Shown here: positions 52,106 to 62,407 of the stretch, piece by piece
How positions within the stretch are numbered: the first letter of the stretch is position 1
Layout of the letters: each line of letters begins with the position of its first letter
From: Paracoccaceae bacterium
GTDB taxonomy: Bacteria > Pseudomonadota > Alphaproteobacteria > Rhodobacterales > Rhodobacteraceae
Reading direction: 5' to 3'
Assembly (NCBI GenBank): GCA_024304985.1
Contig: JAMWZC010000005.1
Span: 124,001 to 188,000 of the forward strand
Length of the DNA: 64,000 nt
Program-made: the position numbers and the translations under genes
The notes under the pieces: model-generated
What the model saw: only the letters and a program-made list of their open reading frames with translations
The model's database searches: none
Told to the model about the DNA's origin: nothing

Positions 52106-53480
52106 ATGACCCGCCCGACAGCCTTTGACGATCTGACCTCCTTGTTAGGACAACGCGCCACCCGGTCCAAGTCCGAACTGGACCAGCATGGCCGCTCGGA
52201 GACGCATTTCCCGTCCATGCCGCCCGATGCGGTGGTCTATCCCGAGAGCACGGCCGAGGTGGCAGCGATCGTGGGGATCTGCGCGGCCCATGGCGTGCCT
52301 GTGGTGGGCTATGGTGCGGGCACCTCGCTTGAGGGGCAGGCGCAGTCGCCCCATGGCGGGGTTTGTGTGGATTTTCGATTGATGAACAAGGTGTTGCAGG
52401 TCAATCCTGAGGATATGGATGTGGTCGTGCAGCCCGGCATCACGCGCGAGGCGTTGAATGCCGAACTGCGGGCCACGGGCTTGTTCTTTCCGGTCGATCC
52501 CGGCGCCAATGCCTCGATCGGGGGAATGGCCTCGACGCGGGCCAGCGGCACCACGGCGGTGCGTTACGGCACGATGCGGGACAATGTTGCTGGGACTGGA
52601 GGTGGTGCTGGCCGATGGGCGCATCATCCGCACGGGCACGCGCGCACGCAAGACGGCGGCGGGATATGACCTGACGGGGTTGTTCGTCGGGGCCGAGGGA
52701 ACGCTTGGCCTGATCACCGAACTGACCTTGCGGCTGCGGGGCCAGCCCGAAGCGACTGCGGCGGCGATCTGCGGCTTTGCGCAGATGGACGAGGCGGTCG
52801 CCGCCGTGATCGACACGATCCAGATGGGTCTGCCCATGGCGCGGATCGAATTCATCGACGCGGCCAGCGTGGCAGCCGTCAACGCATGGTCCGGCACGGA
52901 TATTCCCTTGACGCCGCATCTGATGGTGGAATTCCACGGCTCGGACAGTGGCGTGCGCGAACAGGCCGAAACCTTTGGCGAGATCGTCGCAGATCATGGC
53001 GGCACCGGCTTTGACTGGGCCACCCGGCCCGAGGATCGCAGCGCCCTTTGGGCGATGCGGCACAATGCCTATTACGCGATCAAGGCCTCCCGCCCCGGCA
53101 GCGTCGCGCTGGTGACCGATATCTGCGTGCCGATCTCGCGCTTGGCCGAGGCGGTGACGCAGACGCAGGCGGATATCGCGGCCTCGCCGATTGCGGGGCC
53201 AATCCTGGGCCATGTGGGGGACGGCAATTTCCATGCGATCCTGCTCTATGACGATCAGAACCCCGCCGAGGTCGCCGCCGCCCATGATCTGTCGCATCGC
53301 ATGGTGACACGGGCGCTGGCGCTGGGGGGCACGGCCACGGGCGAGCATGGCGTGGGTCTGGGCAAGCTGGATTACATGCAGGCCGAACATGGGGCGGGAT
53401 GGGATGTGATGCGCAGCCTCAAGCTGGCACTGGACCCCGGCAATATCATGAACCCCGGCAAGATGCTGCGGCAGGGCTAA
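52106..53480 (+). pseudogene. GlcD-like FAD-linked oxidase, frameshifted
   Basis: Two overlapping frames together make one complete FAD-linked oxidase of the glycolate oxidase/D-lactate dehydrogenase (GlcD) family. The first half, from ATG 52106, holds the FAD-binding block VVGYGAGTSLEGQ and PVDPGANASIGGMASTRASGTTAVRYGTMRDNV. The second continues LGLEVVLADGRIIRTG, AAGYDLTGLFVGAEGTLGLITE, GHVGDGNFH and TGEHGVGLGK to residue 457. The frames join at AATGTTGCTGGG: removing one T at 52587/52588 restores DNVLGLEVV. Uninterrupted frame 1 would stop at 52669. This is either a real single-base insertion or a sequencing error. It is convergent with recN. Confidence 0.88.
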
Positions 53481-53489
53481 GCCCCCCGC

Positions 53490-53510
53490 TTCATCTTGCC
53501 AAAAATACTC
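53490..53510 (-). repeat. Dispersed TATTT/GCAAGA element, copy e
   Basis: Same 21 bases as copy d, in the same orientation relative to the plus strand. It lies 10 bases after the GlcD-like stop and before the convergent recN stop. Confidence 0.7.
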
Positions 53511-53546
53511 AAAAACAACGGCGCATCAGGCGCGGCATGTGACGCG

Positions 53547-55202
53547 TCAGACCGTGCCCGCCAGCAGCGCGCGGGCGGCGCCGCGCGCCTCGTCGGTGAT
53601 CGTGTCGCCGGCGACCATGCGCGCGATCTCGTCCACGCGGGCGGATGCGTCCAGCGGCACCACGGTGGTCGTCGTCATCTCGTCCCGCACCCGCTTTTCC
53701 ACACGCCAGTGATGGGCGCCAAGGGCCGCGACCTGCGGTGAATGGGTGACGACCAGCACCTGCCCGCCCTCGGCCAGCGCGGCCAGCCTGCGGCCCACGG
53801 CATCTGCCGTCGCGCCGCCGACACCGCGGTCGATCTCGTCGAAGATCATGGTGATTCCGGCATTGCTGTCGCTGAGGCAGACTTTCAGCGCCAGCAAAAA
53901 CCGGCTGAGTTCCCCGCCCGAGGCGATGCGCGCCAGTGGTCCGGCAGGCGCACCGGGGTTGGTGGCCACGCTGAAGGTGACGCTGTCGCGCCCCTCCGGT
54001 CCGGGTTCGGCGGCGGCAATCTCGGTGCGAAAGACCGCGCGTTCCATCTTGAGCGGGGCCAGTTCCGCCGTGACGGCCGCATCCAGCCGCCCTGCCGCCT
54101 CGGCCCGCGCATCGGTCAGGGCGCGGGCCGCCACATCGAAGGCAGCCTCGGCCTGCGCCAGTTCGGCCCTGAGCGCGCGCAGATCGGCGTCGCCCCGGTC
54201 AAGGGCCGCCAGACGGTCGCGCAGACCCTGGGCAAACTGGCCCAGATCATCGGCCAGCACGTCATGCTTGCGCGCCAGCGCCCGGATCGCGAAGAGACGT
54301 TCCTCGGTTTCTTCCAGCTCATGCGGATTGAAGCTGAGGACATCCTGCGCGCGTTCCACGCCCTGCACCGCATCCGCCAGCTCGTTCAGCGCGCGCCCGA
54401 GTGCCTCAAGGGGGGCATCGAGCATCCCTTCGGCCCGGTCGGCCAGACCGTCCAGCCAGCGCAGCGCGTCGCCCATCGCCCCTTCGGCCCCCTGCGGGCC
54501 AAGGGCGGCATGGGCGCGGGCCATATCCTCGCGCATCCGCTCGGCCCCCTGCATCAGGCGGCGGCGCGCGTCCAGTTCGGCCTCCTCGCCCGGCTGCGGG
54601 TCCATCGCGTCCAGTTCGGCGACGGCGTGGCGCAGATAGTCTTCCTCGGCGCGCACAGCGGCGATGGCCGCCTCGGCCTCGGTCAGGCGTCTGGACAGGC
54701 GCGACCGCGCGCGCCATGTCTCGCGCGTGGTGTCCAGAAGCGGGGCCACCCCGCCAAAGGCATCCAGCAGGGCGCGGTGGCCCTTGGGGTCGAGCAGGCC
54801 GCGGTCGTCATGCTGGCCATGCAGTTCCACCAGCCGGTCCGAGAGGGCGCGCAGCACCTCGCCCGAGCAGCGGCGGTCATTGATCCAGGATGTCTTGCGC
54901 CCATCGCGGGTGTTGATCCGGCGCAGGATCAGTTCCGGGCCGCTGGGCAGCCCCGCCTCTTCCAGCACGGCATGGGCGGCGTGCCCGTCGGGCAGGTCGA
55001 ACACCGCGACAACCTCGCCCTGCTCGGCCCCCTGCCGGACCAGTTCGGCCCGGCCGCGCCAGCCCAGAACGAAGCCAAGGGAATCAAGCAGGATCGACTT
55101 GCCTGCGCCGGTTTCGCCGGTCAGGACGTTCAGACCCGGCTGGAAGGTCAGGTCCAGCCGGTCAATGATGAGCATGTCGCGGATTTCAAGCGCGCGCAGC
55201 AT
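53547..55202 (-). CDS. recN: DNA repair protein RecN
   Basis: A 551-residue SMC-like ATPase acting at double-strand breaks. It starts MLRALEIRDMLIIDRLDLTFQPGLNVLTGETGAGKSILLDSLG, containing Walker A. A central coiled-coil part is rich in Ala, Glu and Arg (about residues 150-380). The C-terminal half has ASGGELSRFLLALKV, Walker B TMIFDEIDRGVGG and VVTHSPQVAALGAHH. It is downstream of bamD (gap 53 bases) at the end of the division/envelope block, as in related genomes. Confidence 0.97.
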   Translation of the reverse strand: MLRALEIRDMLIIDRLDLTFQPGLNVLTGETGAGKSILLDSLGFVLGWRGRAELVRQGAEQGEVVAVFDLPDGHAAHAVLEEAGLPSGPELILRRINTRDGRKTSWINDRRCSGEVLRALSDRLVELHGQHDDRGLLDPKGHRALLDAFGGVAPLLDTTRETWRARSRLSRRLTEAEAAIAAVRAEEDYLRHAVAELDAMDPQPGEEAELDARRRLMQGAERMREDMARAHAALGPQGAEGAMGDALRWLDGLADRAEGMLDAPLEALGRALNELADAVQGVERAQDVLSFNPHELEETEERLFAIRALARKHDVLADDLGQFAQGLRDRLAALDRGDADLRALRAELAQAEAAFDVAARALTDARAEAAGRLDAAVTAELAPLKMERAVFRTEIAAAEPGPEGRDSVTFSVATNPGAPAGPLARIASGGELSRFLLALKVCLSDSNAGITMIFDEIDRGVGGATADAVGRRLAALAEGGQVLVVTHSPQVAALGAHHWRVEKRVRDEMTTTTVVPLDASARVDEIARMVAGDTITDEARGAARALLAGTV

Positions 55203-55255
55203 GTCCCCAGTGCCCCCGGCTCATGCCAGACGGCCACAGACCGCAGGGCAAGGCA

Positions 55256-56104
55256 TCACAGCCACTGTCCCCGGATCGTCTGACGGTAGATCTGCGCCAG
55301 CCAGCTGTCGCCCGCCGCTTCCAGTTCCAGCCCGCGCCCGGTCAGCAGCTTGAAGCTGTCCTCATACCAGGTGGTGGAGCGGAAGTTATGGCCAAGGATC
55401 GCACCCGCGGTCTGCGCCTCCTGGGTCAGACCCAGCGAAAGATAGGCCTCGACCAGACGATGCAGCGCTTCGGCGGTGTGGCTGGTGGTCTGGAAGTCCT
55501 GCACGACGACACGGAAGCGATTGATCGCAGCGGTGTAATGCGCGCCCTTGAGGTAGTAGCGCCCGATCTCCATCTCTTTCCCGGCCAGATGGTCGAAGGC
55601 AAGATCGAACTTGAGCACCGCAGAGGAGGCATATTCGCTGTCGGGATAAACCTCGATCACGGTGCGCAGCGATTGGAGCGCCTGAAAGGTCAGGCCCTGA
55701 TCGCGGCCCACATCGTCGATCTGGTCGTAATAGGACAGCGCCAACAGATATTGCGCATAGGCCGCATCCTCATCCGCCGGGTAGAAGTCGATATAGCGCT
55801 GCGCAGCCGCGCGGCTGTTTTCGAAGTCACGGGCGGAATGGTAGGAAAACGCCTGCATGATGAGGCCACGCTTGGCCCATTCGGAATAGGGATAGAGGCG
55901 TTCGATTTCCGCGAAATAGAAGGCCGCGTCTTCGGGACGGCTGCGGTCGATCTCGAATTCGCCGCGCTCATAGATCTGTTCGGCGGTGAAACCGTCGAGG
56001 GGAATCGATCCGCGCCCTGCGCGTTCCGTCACGCTGTCGCATCCGGCCAGCCAAACAGCCAGTAGAACGCCACCGATCACCTTTGCCCGGGACCCGCCTG
56101 TCAT
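55256..56104 (-). CDS. bamD: Outer membrane protein assembly factor BamD
   Basis: A 282-residue lipoprotein of the Bam complex that folds beta-barrel proteins into the outer membrane. MTGGSRAKVIGGVLLAVWLAGCDS ends in a lipobox (LAGC). TPR-like helical repeats then follow: FTAEQIYERGEFEIDRSRPEDAAFYFAEIERLYPYSEWAKRGLIMQAFSYH and LQSLRTVIEVYPDSEYASSAVLKFD. Start chosen at ATG 56104; a GTG four codons upstream (56116) is possible. It lies between lpxC and recN on the same strand. Confidence 0.95.
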   Translation of the reverse strand: MTGGSRAKVIGGVLLAVWLAGCDSVTERAGRGSIPLDGFTAEQIYERGEFEIDRSRPEDAAFYFAEIERLYPYSEWAKRGLIMQAFSYHSARDFENSRAAAQRYIDFYPADEDAAYAQYLLALSYYDQIDDVGRDQGLTFQALQSLRTVIEVYPDSEYASSAVLKFDLAFDHLAGKEMEIGRYYLKGAHYTAAINRFRVVVQDFQTTSHTAEALHRLVEAYLSLGLTQEAQTAGAILGHNFRSTTWYEDSFKLLTGRGLELEAAGDSWLAQIYRQTIRGQWL

Positions 56105-56245
56105 GCTTGCTCTCACCCTTGTCTGGTCACGTCAGCAGGTCTTTGCCCTGCCGTTACCGACGGTCCTAGCACAGAAAATTCCGGTGCAAAACGCCTTTGG
56201 CGCAAATACTCGGTCCCATGCTGTCCGATGACGGCAGCATGCAGC

Positions 56246-57166
56246 CTATGCGACTGCGGGAATTTCGTCCATGTGGATGTCCACACCGGGCAGACGCGCG
56301 GTCATCGCCGCGTCACAGACCACCATGCTATAGGCCGAGGGGCGGGCGAACAGCGCCCGCAGCAGATCATTGGTCAGGGCATGGCCCGCGCGGTGGCCGG
56401 TATAGGCCCCCAGCAACGGCCCGCCAGCCAGCGCCAGATCCCCCAGCGCGTCCAGCATCTTGTGGCGCACGGCCTCGTCCCTGTGGCGCAGGCCACCGGG
56501 TGTCAGGATACGGTCGCCATCGACCACCACGGCATTCTCAAGCGTGCCGCCAAGGGCCAGCCCTTGCGCGCGCATCATGTCCACATCGGCCTGACGGCAG
56601 AAGGTGCGGCTGTCGCAGAGTTCGCGCACGAAGCTGCCATTGGACATCGGCAGGGACTTGGACTGCTCGCCAATGGCGGCATCGTCGAACTTGATGCTGA
56701 AGTCGATCACCAGACGATCGGCGGGCGACAGACGCGCCCAGGCATCGCCACGGCGCACTTCGACGGTTTCCAGAACGCGGATCGCGCGCACGGGTGCGGA
56801 TTGCTGGCGCAGGCCACGGTTCAGGATGGCCCGGACGAAGGAGGCGGAACTGCCGTCAAGGATCGGCACTTCAGGCCCATCCACCTCGATCAGCGCATTG
56901 TGCACGCCGCATCCTGCAAGCGCGGCCATCACATGCTCGACGGTCGAGACGCTGACGCCTTGTTCATTTTCCAGAAAGGTGCAGAGCGGCGACTGGCGGA
57001 CGGAATCCCAGCGAGCGGGGATCATGGCATCCCCGAACAGCACGTCGCTGCGACGGAACCAGATGCCGTGCTCGGCCGCTGCGGGACGGATCACCATGCA
57101 GACCGGCTGGCCCGAATGCAATCCGACCCCATCGAAGCGTATCGCCGATTTCAAAGTATGCTGCAC
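56246..57166 (-). CDS. lpxC: UDP-3-O-acyl-N-acetylglucosamine deacetylase
   Basis: This zinc enzyme is the committed step of lipid A synthesis. The 306-residue chain starts VQHTLKSAIRFDGVGLHSGQPV at a GTG with AGAGG upstream. The open frame to 57301 adds 45 unrelated residues. Zinc ligands are in VSTVEHVMAALAGCGVHNALIEVDGPEVPILDGSS (His) and EAVRHKMLDALGDLAL (His, Asp). The family TGHRAGHALTNDLLRAL is present. It follows ftsZ, the conserved order. The 233-base gap before it contains the ftsZ terminator, so lpxC probably has its own promoter. Confidence 0.96.
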   Translation of the reverse strand: MQHTLKSAIRFDGVGLHSGQPVCMVIRPAAAEHGIWFRRSDVLFGDAMIPARWDSVRQSPLCTFLENEQGVSVSTVEHVMAALAGCGVHNALIEVDGPEVPILDGSSASFVRAILNRGLRQQSAPVRAIRVLETVEVRRGDAWARLSPADRLVIDFSIKFDDAAIGEQSKSLPMSNGSFVRELCDSRTFCRQADVDMMRAQGLALGGTLENAVVVDGDRILTPGGLRHRDEAVRHKMLDALGDLALAGGPLLGAYTGHRAGHALTNDLLRALFARPSAYSMVVCDAAMTARLPGVDIHMDEIPAVA

Positions 57167-57341
57167 GTCAAGCCTCTGGGTCTGCTGTCGCGGTGTTCTC
57201 CCGCTGTGACAGGAAAATAGGGATGTGACGCTTTGGTAACAATTCAATCTTTGTAACGGTTTGAAACATCCGCGCAGGGGATGGGCGGATAGTTGCCGCA
57301 CTGCGGCGGAACAGACCTAAAGCCCTATGAAACAAAAAGAA

Positions 57342-57365
57342 AAAGACCGCCCGGAGGCGGTCTTT
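57342..57365 (-). terminator. Terminator of ftsZ
   Basis: AAAGACCGCC and GGCGGTCTTT form a 10-bp stem with a 4-base loop. On the minus strand the stem is followed by TTTCTTTTTGTTTC. It lies 33 bases beyond the ftsZ stop codon and before lpxC. Confidence 0.88.
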
Positions 57366-57398
57366 CGCGATCGGATCAGTCACGCAAATGTTGCGTGA

Positions 57399-59069
57399 TC
57401 AGTTCGCCTGACGCCGCAGGAAGGCCGGAATCTCGATCCGTTCCTGATCGGGATCCGTGGCTTCGGACGGGGTGGCGCGGGCTTGCTGGGCATAGCCCTG
57501 CGGCGCCTGCGCGCGAACCGGCGGCTGCTGGCGCGGGGGTTGCGCGGGGGCGCGTTCCTGCGACTCGGCCGAATGGCCGGTCATGCGGTTGATCAGCGAA
57601 TTGATCCCGAAGCGCGGGCGCTGCTCGGGTTCCGGCTGGGGCTGGGCCACGGGACGCTGCGACTGCGGTGCGGCCTTGTTGACGGCGTGATGCAGGCGGG
57701 CCATCGCCTCGGGCGAGGGTGTGCCGGGAGGGGCCGGACGGGGCGCCACGAAATTCTGTGCCTCATCCTCATAGCGGGCAGCCGGGGCCTGGGTCTGGCG
57801 CGGCTGATAGGCGGGCGGCGGCAGCGAGTCGTCATACTGCGCGTCGTCGGCGAAGATGTCTTCCATCTGCTCGCTTGCGGCGACCTGATCCACGTCCAGA
57901 TCTTCAAAGAACGTGGGCTCGGGCGTGCGGGCGGCAGCGGCGGGGCGCTGCGGGGCCTGCTGCGGCGCGGGCGCGGGTTCCTGCACGGGTGCAGGTGCGG
58001 CCGGACGGGCCTGTGCCGCCGGGGCCTCGACCGGAGCGGGTGTCGGCTGGCTCAGCGGCTGGGACATGCGGCGGCGGGGGACCGGCATGTCGGTGTTCAC
58101 TTCGACGGCGTCGATGCCCGTGGCGACAACGCTGACGCGCATCATGCCTTCCATGTCGGTATCCAGGGTCGAGCCGACGATGATATTGGCATCGGCGTCC
58201 ACTTCCTCGCGGATGCGGTTCGCGGCCTCGTCCAGTTCGAACAGGGTCAGGTCGTGACCGCCGGTGATGTTGATCAGCACGCCCTTGGCGCCGCGCAGGC
58301 TGATTTCATCCAGCAGCGGGTTGGCGATGGCCTTTTCGGCGGCCTGAATGGCGCGATCTTCGCCCGAGGCTTCGCCCGTGCCCATCATCGCCTTGCCCAT
58401 TTCGTCCATGACGGCGCGGACATCGGCGAAGTCGAGGTTGATGAGACCCGGACGGACCATCAGGTCGGTCACGCCCTTGACGCCCTGATAGAGCACGTCA
58501 TCGGCCATCGAGAAGGCTTCGGTGAAGGTCGTTTTCTCATTGGCCAGACGGAAGAGGTTCTGGTTCGGAATGATGATCAGCGTATCGACCATCTTCTGCA
58601 GCGCCTCGACACCTTCTTCGGCCTGACGCATCCGCTTGGCACCTTCGAACTGGAAGGGTTTGGTCACCACGCCCACGGTCAGAACACCCAGCTCGCGCGC
58701 GGCCTGCGCGATGATGGGGGCCGCCCCGGTGCCGGTGCCGCCGCCCATGCCTGCGGTGATGAAGCACATATGCGCGCCGGCCAGATGGTCGACGATCTGT
58801 TCGATCGATTCCTCGGCGGCGGCGGCGCCCACGGCGGCACGGGCCCCTGCCCCCAGACCTTCGGTGACCTTGACGCCCAGCTGGATGCGGCTGGGGGCGT
58901 TGCTTTGCTGCAAGGCCTGCGCATCGGTGTTGGCCACCACGAATTCGACGCCCGTCAGCTTTTTCTCGATCATGTTGTTGACCGCGTTGCCGCCAGCACC
59001 GCCGACACCAAATACGGTGATCCGGGGCTTCAGTTCTTCATGTCCGGGCATCGAAAGGTTCAATGTCAT
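57399..59069 (-). CDS. ftsZ: Cell division protein FtsZ
   Basis: The tubulin-like GTPase of the division ring, 556 residues. The GTP loop is [12 protein letters not shown], and the catalytic T7 loop is [20 protein letters not shown]. The N-terminal [20 protein letters not shown] is standard. The globular core ends near residue 320. A 220-residue Pro/Gln/Ala-rich disordered linker follows, which is long but usual in Rhodobacterales. The C-terminal peptide [12 protein letters not shown] binds FtsA and other partners. It is preceded by a 174-base control region after ftsA and followed by a terminator. Confidence 0.98.
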   Translation of the reverse strand: MTLNLSMPGHEELKPRITVFGVGGAGGNAVNNMIEKKLTGVEFVVANTDAQALQQSNAPSRIQLGVKVTEGLGAGARAAVGAAAAEESIEQIVDHLAGAHMCFITAGMGGGTGTGAAPIIAQAARELGVLTVGVVTKPFQFEGAKRMRQAEEGVEALQKMVDTLIIIPNQNLFRLANEKTTFTEAFSMADDVLYQGVKGVTDLMVRPGLINLDFADVRAVMDEMGKAMMGTGEASGEDRAIQAAEKAIANPLLDEISLRGAKGVLINITGGHDLTLFELDEAANRIREEVDADANIIVGSTLDTDMEGMMRVSVVATGIDAVEVNTDMPVPRRRMSQPLSQPTPAPVEAPAAQARPAAPAPVQEPAPAPQQAPQRPAAAARTPEPTFFEDLDVDQVAASEQMEDIFADDAQYDDSLPPPAYQPRQTQAPAARYEDEAQNFVAPRPAPPGTPSPEAMARLHHAVNKAAPQSQRPVAQPQPEPEQRPRFGINSLINRMTGHSAESQERAPAQPPRQQPPVRAQAPQGYAQQARATPSEATDPDQERIEIPAFLRRQAN

Positions 59070-59243
59070 GATCTGTCCGCCTGAGGTTTCGGCCCGTATT
59101 CACGGGCATTATTTTGCCTAATCCACACGGATGTTAACCTGTGTGGGTCTGAACGTCACCAAAAAAACGCGAATTAACCACAAAATGTGGCGAAGAAATG
59201 CTCGCCTCACGCGGGATTTCGCTCAACATGCCAGATATTGCGG
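59070..59243 (-). promoter_or_regulatory. ftsA-ftsZ intergenic control region
   Basis: The gap is AT-rich for this genome and must contain the ftsZ ribosome site and probably a promoter. TTAACC occurs twice, in GTTAACC (near 59135) and TTAACCAC (59174-59181), resembling CtrA half-sites (TTAACCAT). The spacing is not that of a full TTAA-N7-TTAA box, so cell-cycle control by CtrA is only a suggestion. Confidence 0.35.
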
Positions 59244-60578
59244 TTACCAGTTGTCCTTGAACCATTTTACGGCCCTCTTGAGAGATCGTGCAGGGTAGCG
59301 ATCCACGGGAATCTCGAAGTCCCACCACTCGTCCTGCGGATGCGCGGCGAACAGGCACAGGCCGACCGCGCTGGCAAAACCGGGGCCCGTGACAGATTGT
59401 GGCAGCCCGTGCACACGCAGAGGGCGACCAAGCCGGACCTGATGCCCCAGTATTCGACTGGCCAATCCATCCAATCCGGGAATCTGGCTGCCGCCGCCGG
59501 TCAGAACAATTTGCTGGCTGGGCAGATGATCGAACCCGGCCGCATCCAGCCTTGCGCGGACCTCTTCCAGAATTTCCTCGACCCGCGGGCGCATGATGCC
59601 GATCAGTTCGGCCCGGCTGACGGTGCGCCGGTCATGTTCCCAATCGCCCGTGTCGCCGCCGATCTCGATCATCTCGCGGTCGTCCATGCCTGTGGCCACG
59701 ACGCCGCCATAAAAGGTCTTGATCCGTTCGGCGGTCGAGGCGGGCACACCAAGCCCCATCGAAATGTCGCCCGTGACATGATCGCCCCCCATCCGCACCG
59801 AGTCGGCAAAGATCATGTGCTTTTTCATGAAGATCGAGATGCCGGTGGTGCCGCCGCCCATGTCGATGCAGGCCGCTCCCAGTTCCTGCTCGTCCTCGAC
59901 CAGCGCCGAAATGCCCGACACGTAAGAGGATGAGGCGACGCCGGCCAGTTCCAGATCGCACCGCTTGACGCAATGGGCCAGGTTCTGGATCGCGATGCCG
60001 TCCACGGTCAGCATGTGCATGTCCGTGGCCAGTCGCATCCCCATCTGGCCGCGCGGATCGCCCAGACCCGAGCGGTGGTCCAGCGCAAAGTTGACGGGCT
60101 GGGCGTGGAGCACCTCGCGCCCGTCGCCGTAATCCGGCACGTCGCAGGCGCTGAGCACGCGGCTGACATCCTGTTCGGTGACCACATGCCCTTCCAGGTC
60201 GATGGCCCCGGCCAGACCATAGCTGCGCGGATCACCGCCCGAGAAACAGGCGATGACATGATCGACGCGGATATTGGCCATCTTCTGCGCGGCCTGCACC
60301 GCGGTGCGGATCGCGCGTTCGGTTTCCTGCATGGCGTGGATCTCGCCGAAGCGCACCCCGCGCGAGCGGGTGGTGGCGGCCCCGATCACGCGGAACCCCG
60401 CCTGCCCTGCCATCGGGCCGATTCCTTCCGTTTCGGTGCCGCGATCGGCCCCGTCGAAGCGCAGGACCAGACAGGCAATCTTGGAGCTGCCCACATCCAG
60501 AATGGCCACGACACCGCGTTGCATGGCGGCGCGGCGCATGTTCCGCATGGCGCGCTGGCTGTGGTAAAGCTCGATCAT
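59244..60578 (-). CDS. ftsA: Cell division protein FtsA
   Basis: A 444-residue actin-like protein that tethers FtsZ to the membrane. It has AILDVGSSKIACLVLRFDG (phosphate loop), IDMGGGTTGISIFMKKHM, VLTGGGSQIPGLDGLASRILG, and an amphipathic C-terminal helix (ARSLKRAVKWFKDNW) for membrane binding. ATG at 60578 overlaps the ftsQ stop (ATGA), so translation is coupled. The frame extension to 60620 lies inside ftsQ and was rejected. Confidence 0.97.
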   Translation of the reverse strand: MIELYHSQRAMRNMRRAAMQRGVVAILDVGSSKIACLVLRFDGADRGTETEGIGPMAGQAGFRVIGAATTRSRGVRFGEIHAMQETERAIRTAVQAAQKMANIRVDHVIACFSGGDPRSYGLAGAIDLEGHVVTEQDVSRVLSACDVPDYGDGREVLHAQPVNFALDHRSGLGDPRGQMGMRLATDMHMLTVDGIAIQNLAHCVKRCDLELAGVASSSYVSGISALVEDEQELGAACIDMGGGTTGISIFMKKHMIFADSVRMGGDHVTGDISMGLGVPASTAERIKTFYGGVVATGMDDREMIEIGGDTGDWEHDRRTVSRAELIGIMRPRVEEILEEVRARLDAAGFDHLPSQQIVLTGGGSQIPGLDGLASRILGHQVRLGRPLRVHGLPQSVTGPGFASAVGLCLFAAHPQDEWWDFEIPVDRYPARSLKRAVKWFKDNW

Positions 60579-61450
60579 CGTCCTGCTATCCCTGCGTTTG
60601 TTGCCTGCAATTCGTGCCACTGTTCAACAGCGGCGGCATTCATCCGGATCGTCGGGCGTGCCGCCAGTCGCATGTCGACCACGGCCAGATCCCGTTCCAG
60701 CATCTCGTGGACCTGCCCCAGCGCGATGACACGCTCCAGCGCCTGCACCGGCGCATCCTCGGGCAGAAGAATGCGCTGATCACGGTCAAGCACCACATCC
60801 CAGCGCCGTTCGCCCATGCGCACGAGGCCACGCATCCGCGCGCCCAGCGGCCCGGCGGCGCGGACCAGATCCAGCGCTTCGGTCACATGTTTGTCCGCCC
60901 CCTCGCCCGCAATCAGCGGCAGGGTGGCATATTCCTCGCGCGAGGTGGCGGGGCCGGTGATCATGCCGTCCGCGTCCAGCACCTCAAGACCCTGAGCCGT
61001 CCGCCAGAGCACCGCCGGCACCCGCTCGGTCACATCGACCTGAAGGATGCCGCCCGAGCGCACGCGCACGCGCGCATCCGCCACGGCGGGCAATTCGCGG
61101 ATCGCGGTCAGGATCGCCTCAAGGTCCAGATCGAAGCTGCTGACGGGAAAATCCAGTTGCAGGATCTCGCGGATGTCTTCGGCGACAGAGGTCGAGGCCC
61201 CGTCGATGGCCATGAGGCTGACCATGAACTCCGGTCTGCTCTGGAACTGGTCGCGCAGATCGGTGATCCCGGTGACCACGGCCTCGCGCCGCATGTCGTC
61301 AGACATGTAGATCGTGACCGACCCGAAGGCGATGACGAAGGGCAGACCGACGCGCAACAGGTTGCGATAGAGCGGCGTCAGCATCAGGCGCTGCATCCGG
61401 TAGGACCAGCGCGAGGGGGCCGGATCGAGTCGCGGGCCTATCTGTTGCAT
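60575..61450 (-). CDS. ftsQ: Cell division protein FtsQ
   Basis: A 291-residue bitopic membrane protein of the divisome. One transmembrane helix ([19 protein letters not shown], about residues 30-48) is followed by the POTRA domain ([23 protein letters not shown]) and the beta domain ([27 protein letters not shown]). It overlaps ddl by 13 bases upstream and ftsA by four bases downstream, so all three are tightly coupled. Confidence 0.96.
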   Translation of the reverse strand: MQQIGPRLDPAPSRWSYRMQRLMLTPLYRNLLRVGLPFVIAFGSVTIYMSDDMRREAVVTGITDLRDQFQSRPEFMVSLMAIDGASTSVAEDIREILQLDFPVSSFDLDLEAILTAIRELPAVADARVRVRSGGILQVDVTERVPAVLWRTAQGLEVLDADGMITGPATSREEYATLPLIAGEGADKHVTEALDLVRAAGPLGARMRGLVRMGERRWDVVLDRDQRILLPEDAPVQALERVIALGQVHEMLERDLAVVDMRLAARPTIRMNAAAVEQWHELQATNAGIAGR

Positions 61451-62349
61451 GACGCATCCTCCACCATCCAGGCACAGAACTGCCCGAAGCTGAGGCCCGC
61501 CAGTCCGGCATGTTCGGGCGAGAGCGAAGTGGGCGTCATGCCCGGTTGCGTATTGGTTTCCAGCAGCACCAGACCGTCCAGCCCGCGCGCCTCGTCCCAG
61601 CGCAGGTCGGTGCGGGTCACGCCACGGCAGCCCAGAACGCGATGCGCGCGCAGCGCATAGTCAAGGCAGGCATCCGTGATCTGGGCAGGCAGTTCGGCCG
61701 GGCAGACATGGCGCGACCCGCCGGGCTTGTACTTGGCGTCATAGTCATACCAGCCATCGGTGATGATCTCGGTCACGCCCAATGCGCGGTCGCCCATGAC
61801 GGTCACGGTCAATTCGCGACCCGGCGCATAAGCCTCGACCATCAGCACATCCGGCAGACCATCCGGCAGGCGGGGCGCGTTCATGCCTTCACGCACGATC
61901 ACGACGCCGACCGAAGACCCTTCGTCATAGGGTTTGACCACATAGGGTGGGTCCATCAGGTGGCTGGCCGCAATCTCGGCCTGATGTGCCAGCAGGCTGG
62001 GCACCACGGGCAGTCCCTCACTGCGGTAGAGATCCTTGGTGCGCTGCTTGTCCATCGCCAGGGCCGAGGCCAGCACGCCCGAATGGGTATAGGGCAAACG
62101 CAGCCATTCCAGCATCCCCTGCACGCAGCCATCCTCGCCCCAGCGGCCATGCAGGGCGTTGAAGACGACATCGGGAGCAATCTCGGTCAGGCGCGCAGCA
62201 AGGTCGGGCCCTGCGTCCAGCGCAACGACCTCATATCCTTCGCCCCTCAATGCTGCGGCGCATTCGCGCCCTGATGACAGGGAGACCTCGCGTTCAGCCG
62301 AAGCGCCGCCCATCAATACTGCAACCTTGGGGGTTGTCCTGCCCGACAT
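61438..62349 (-). CDS. ddl: D-alanine--D-alanine ligase
   Basis: An ATP-grasp ligase that makes the D-Ala-D-Ala end of the peptidoglycan stem. The 303-residue chain contains [66 protein letters not shown] and [20 protein letters not shown]. Start: ATG at 62349 chosen; a TTG two codons upstream (62355) sits at a better distance from GAGG and may be used. It overlaps ftsQ by 13 bases. Confidence 0.96.
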   Translation of the reverse strand: MSGRTTPKVAVLMGGASAEREVSLSSGRECAAALRGEGYEVVALDAGPDLAARLTEIAPDVVFNALHGRWGEDGCVQGMLEWLRLPYTHSGVLASALAMDKQRTKDLYRSEGLPVVPSLLAHQAEIAASHLMDPPYVVKPYDEGSSVGVVIVREGMNAPRLPDGLPDVLMVEAYAPGRELTVTVMGDRALGVTEIITDGWYDYDAKYKPGGSRHVCPAELPAQITDACLDYALRAHRVLGCRGVTRTDLRWDEARGLDGLVLLETNTQPGMTPTSLSPEHAGLAGLSFGQFCAWMVEDASCNR

Positions 62350-62407
62350 ACCCAATTCGTGCCTCAGTTCCCGGGTCTTTTGTGACCCCGTTTTTTGCTA
62401 GTGCCTG

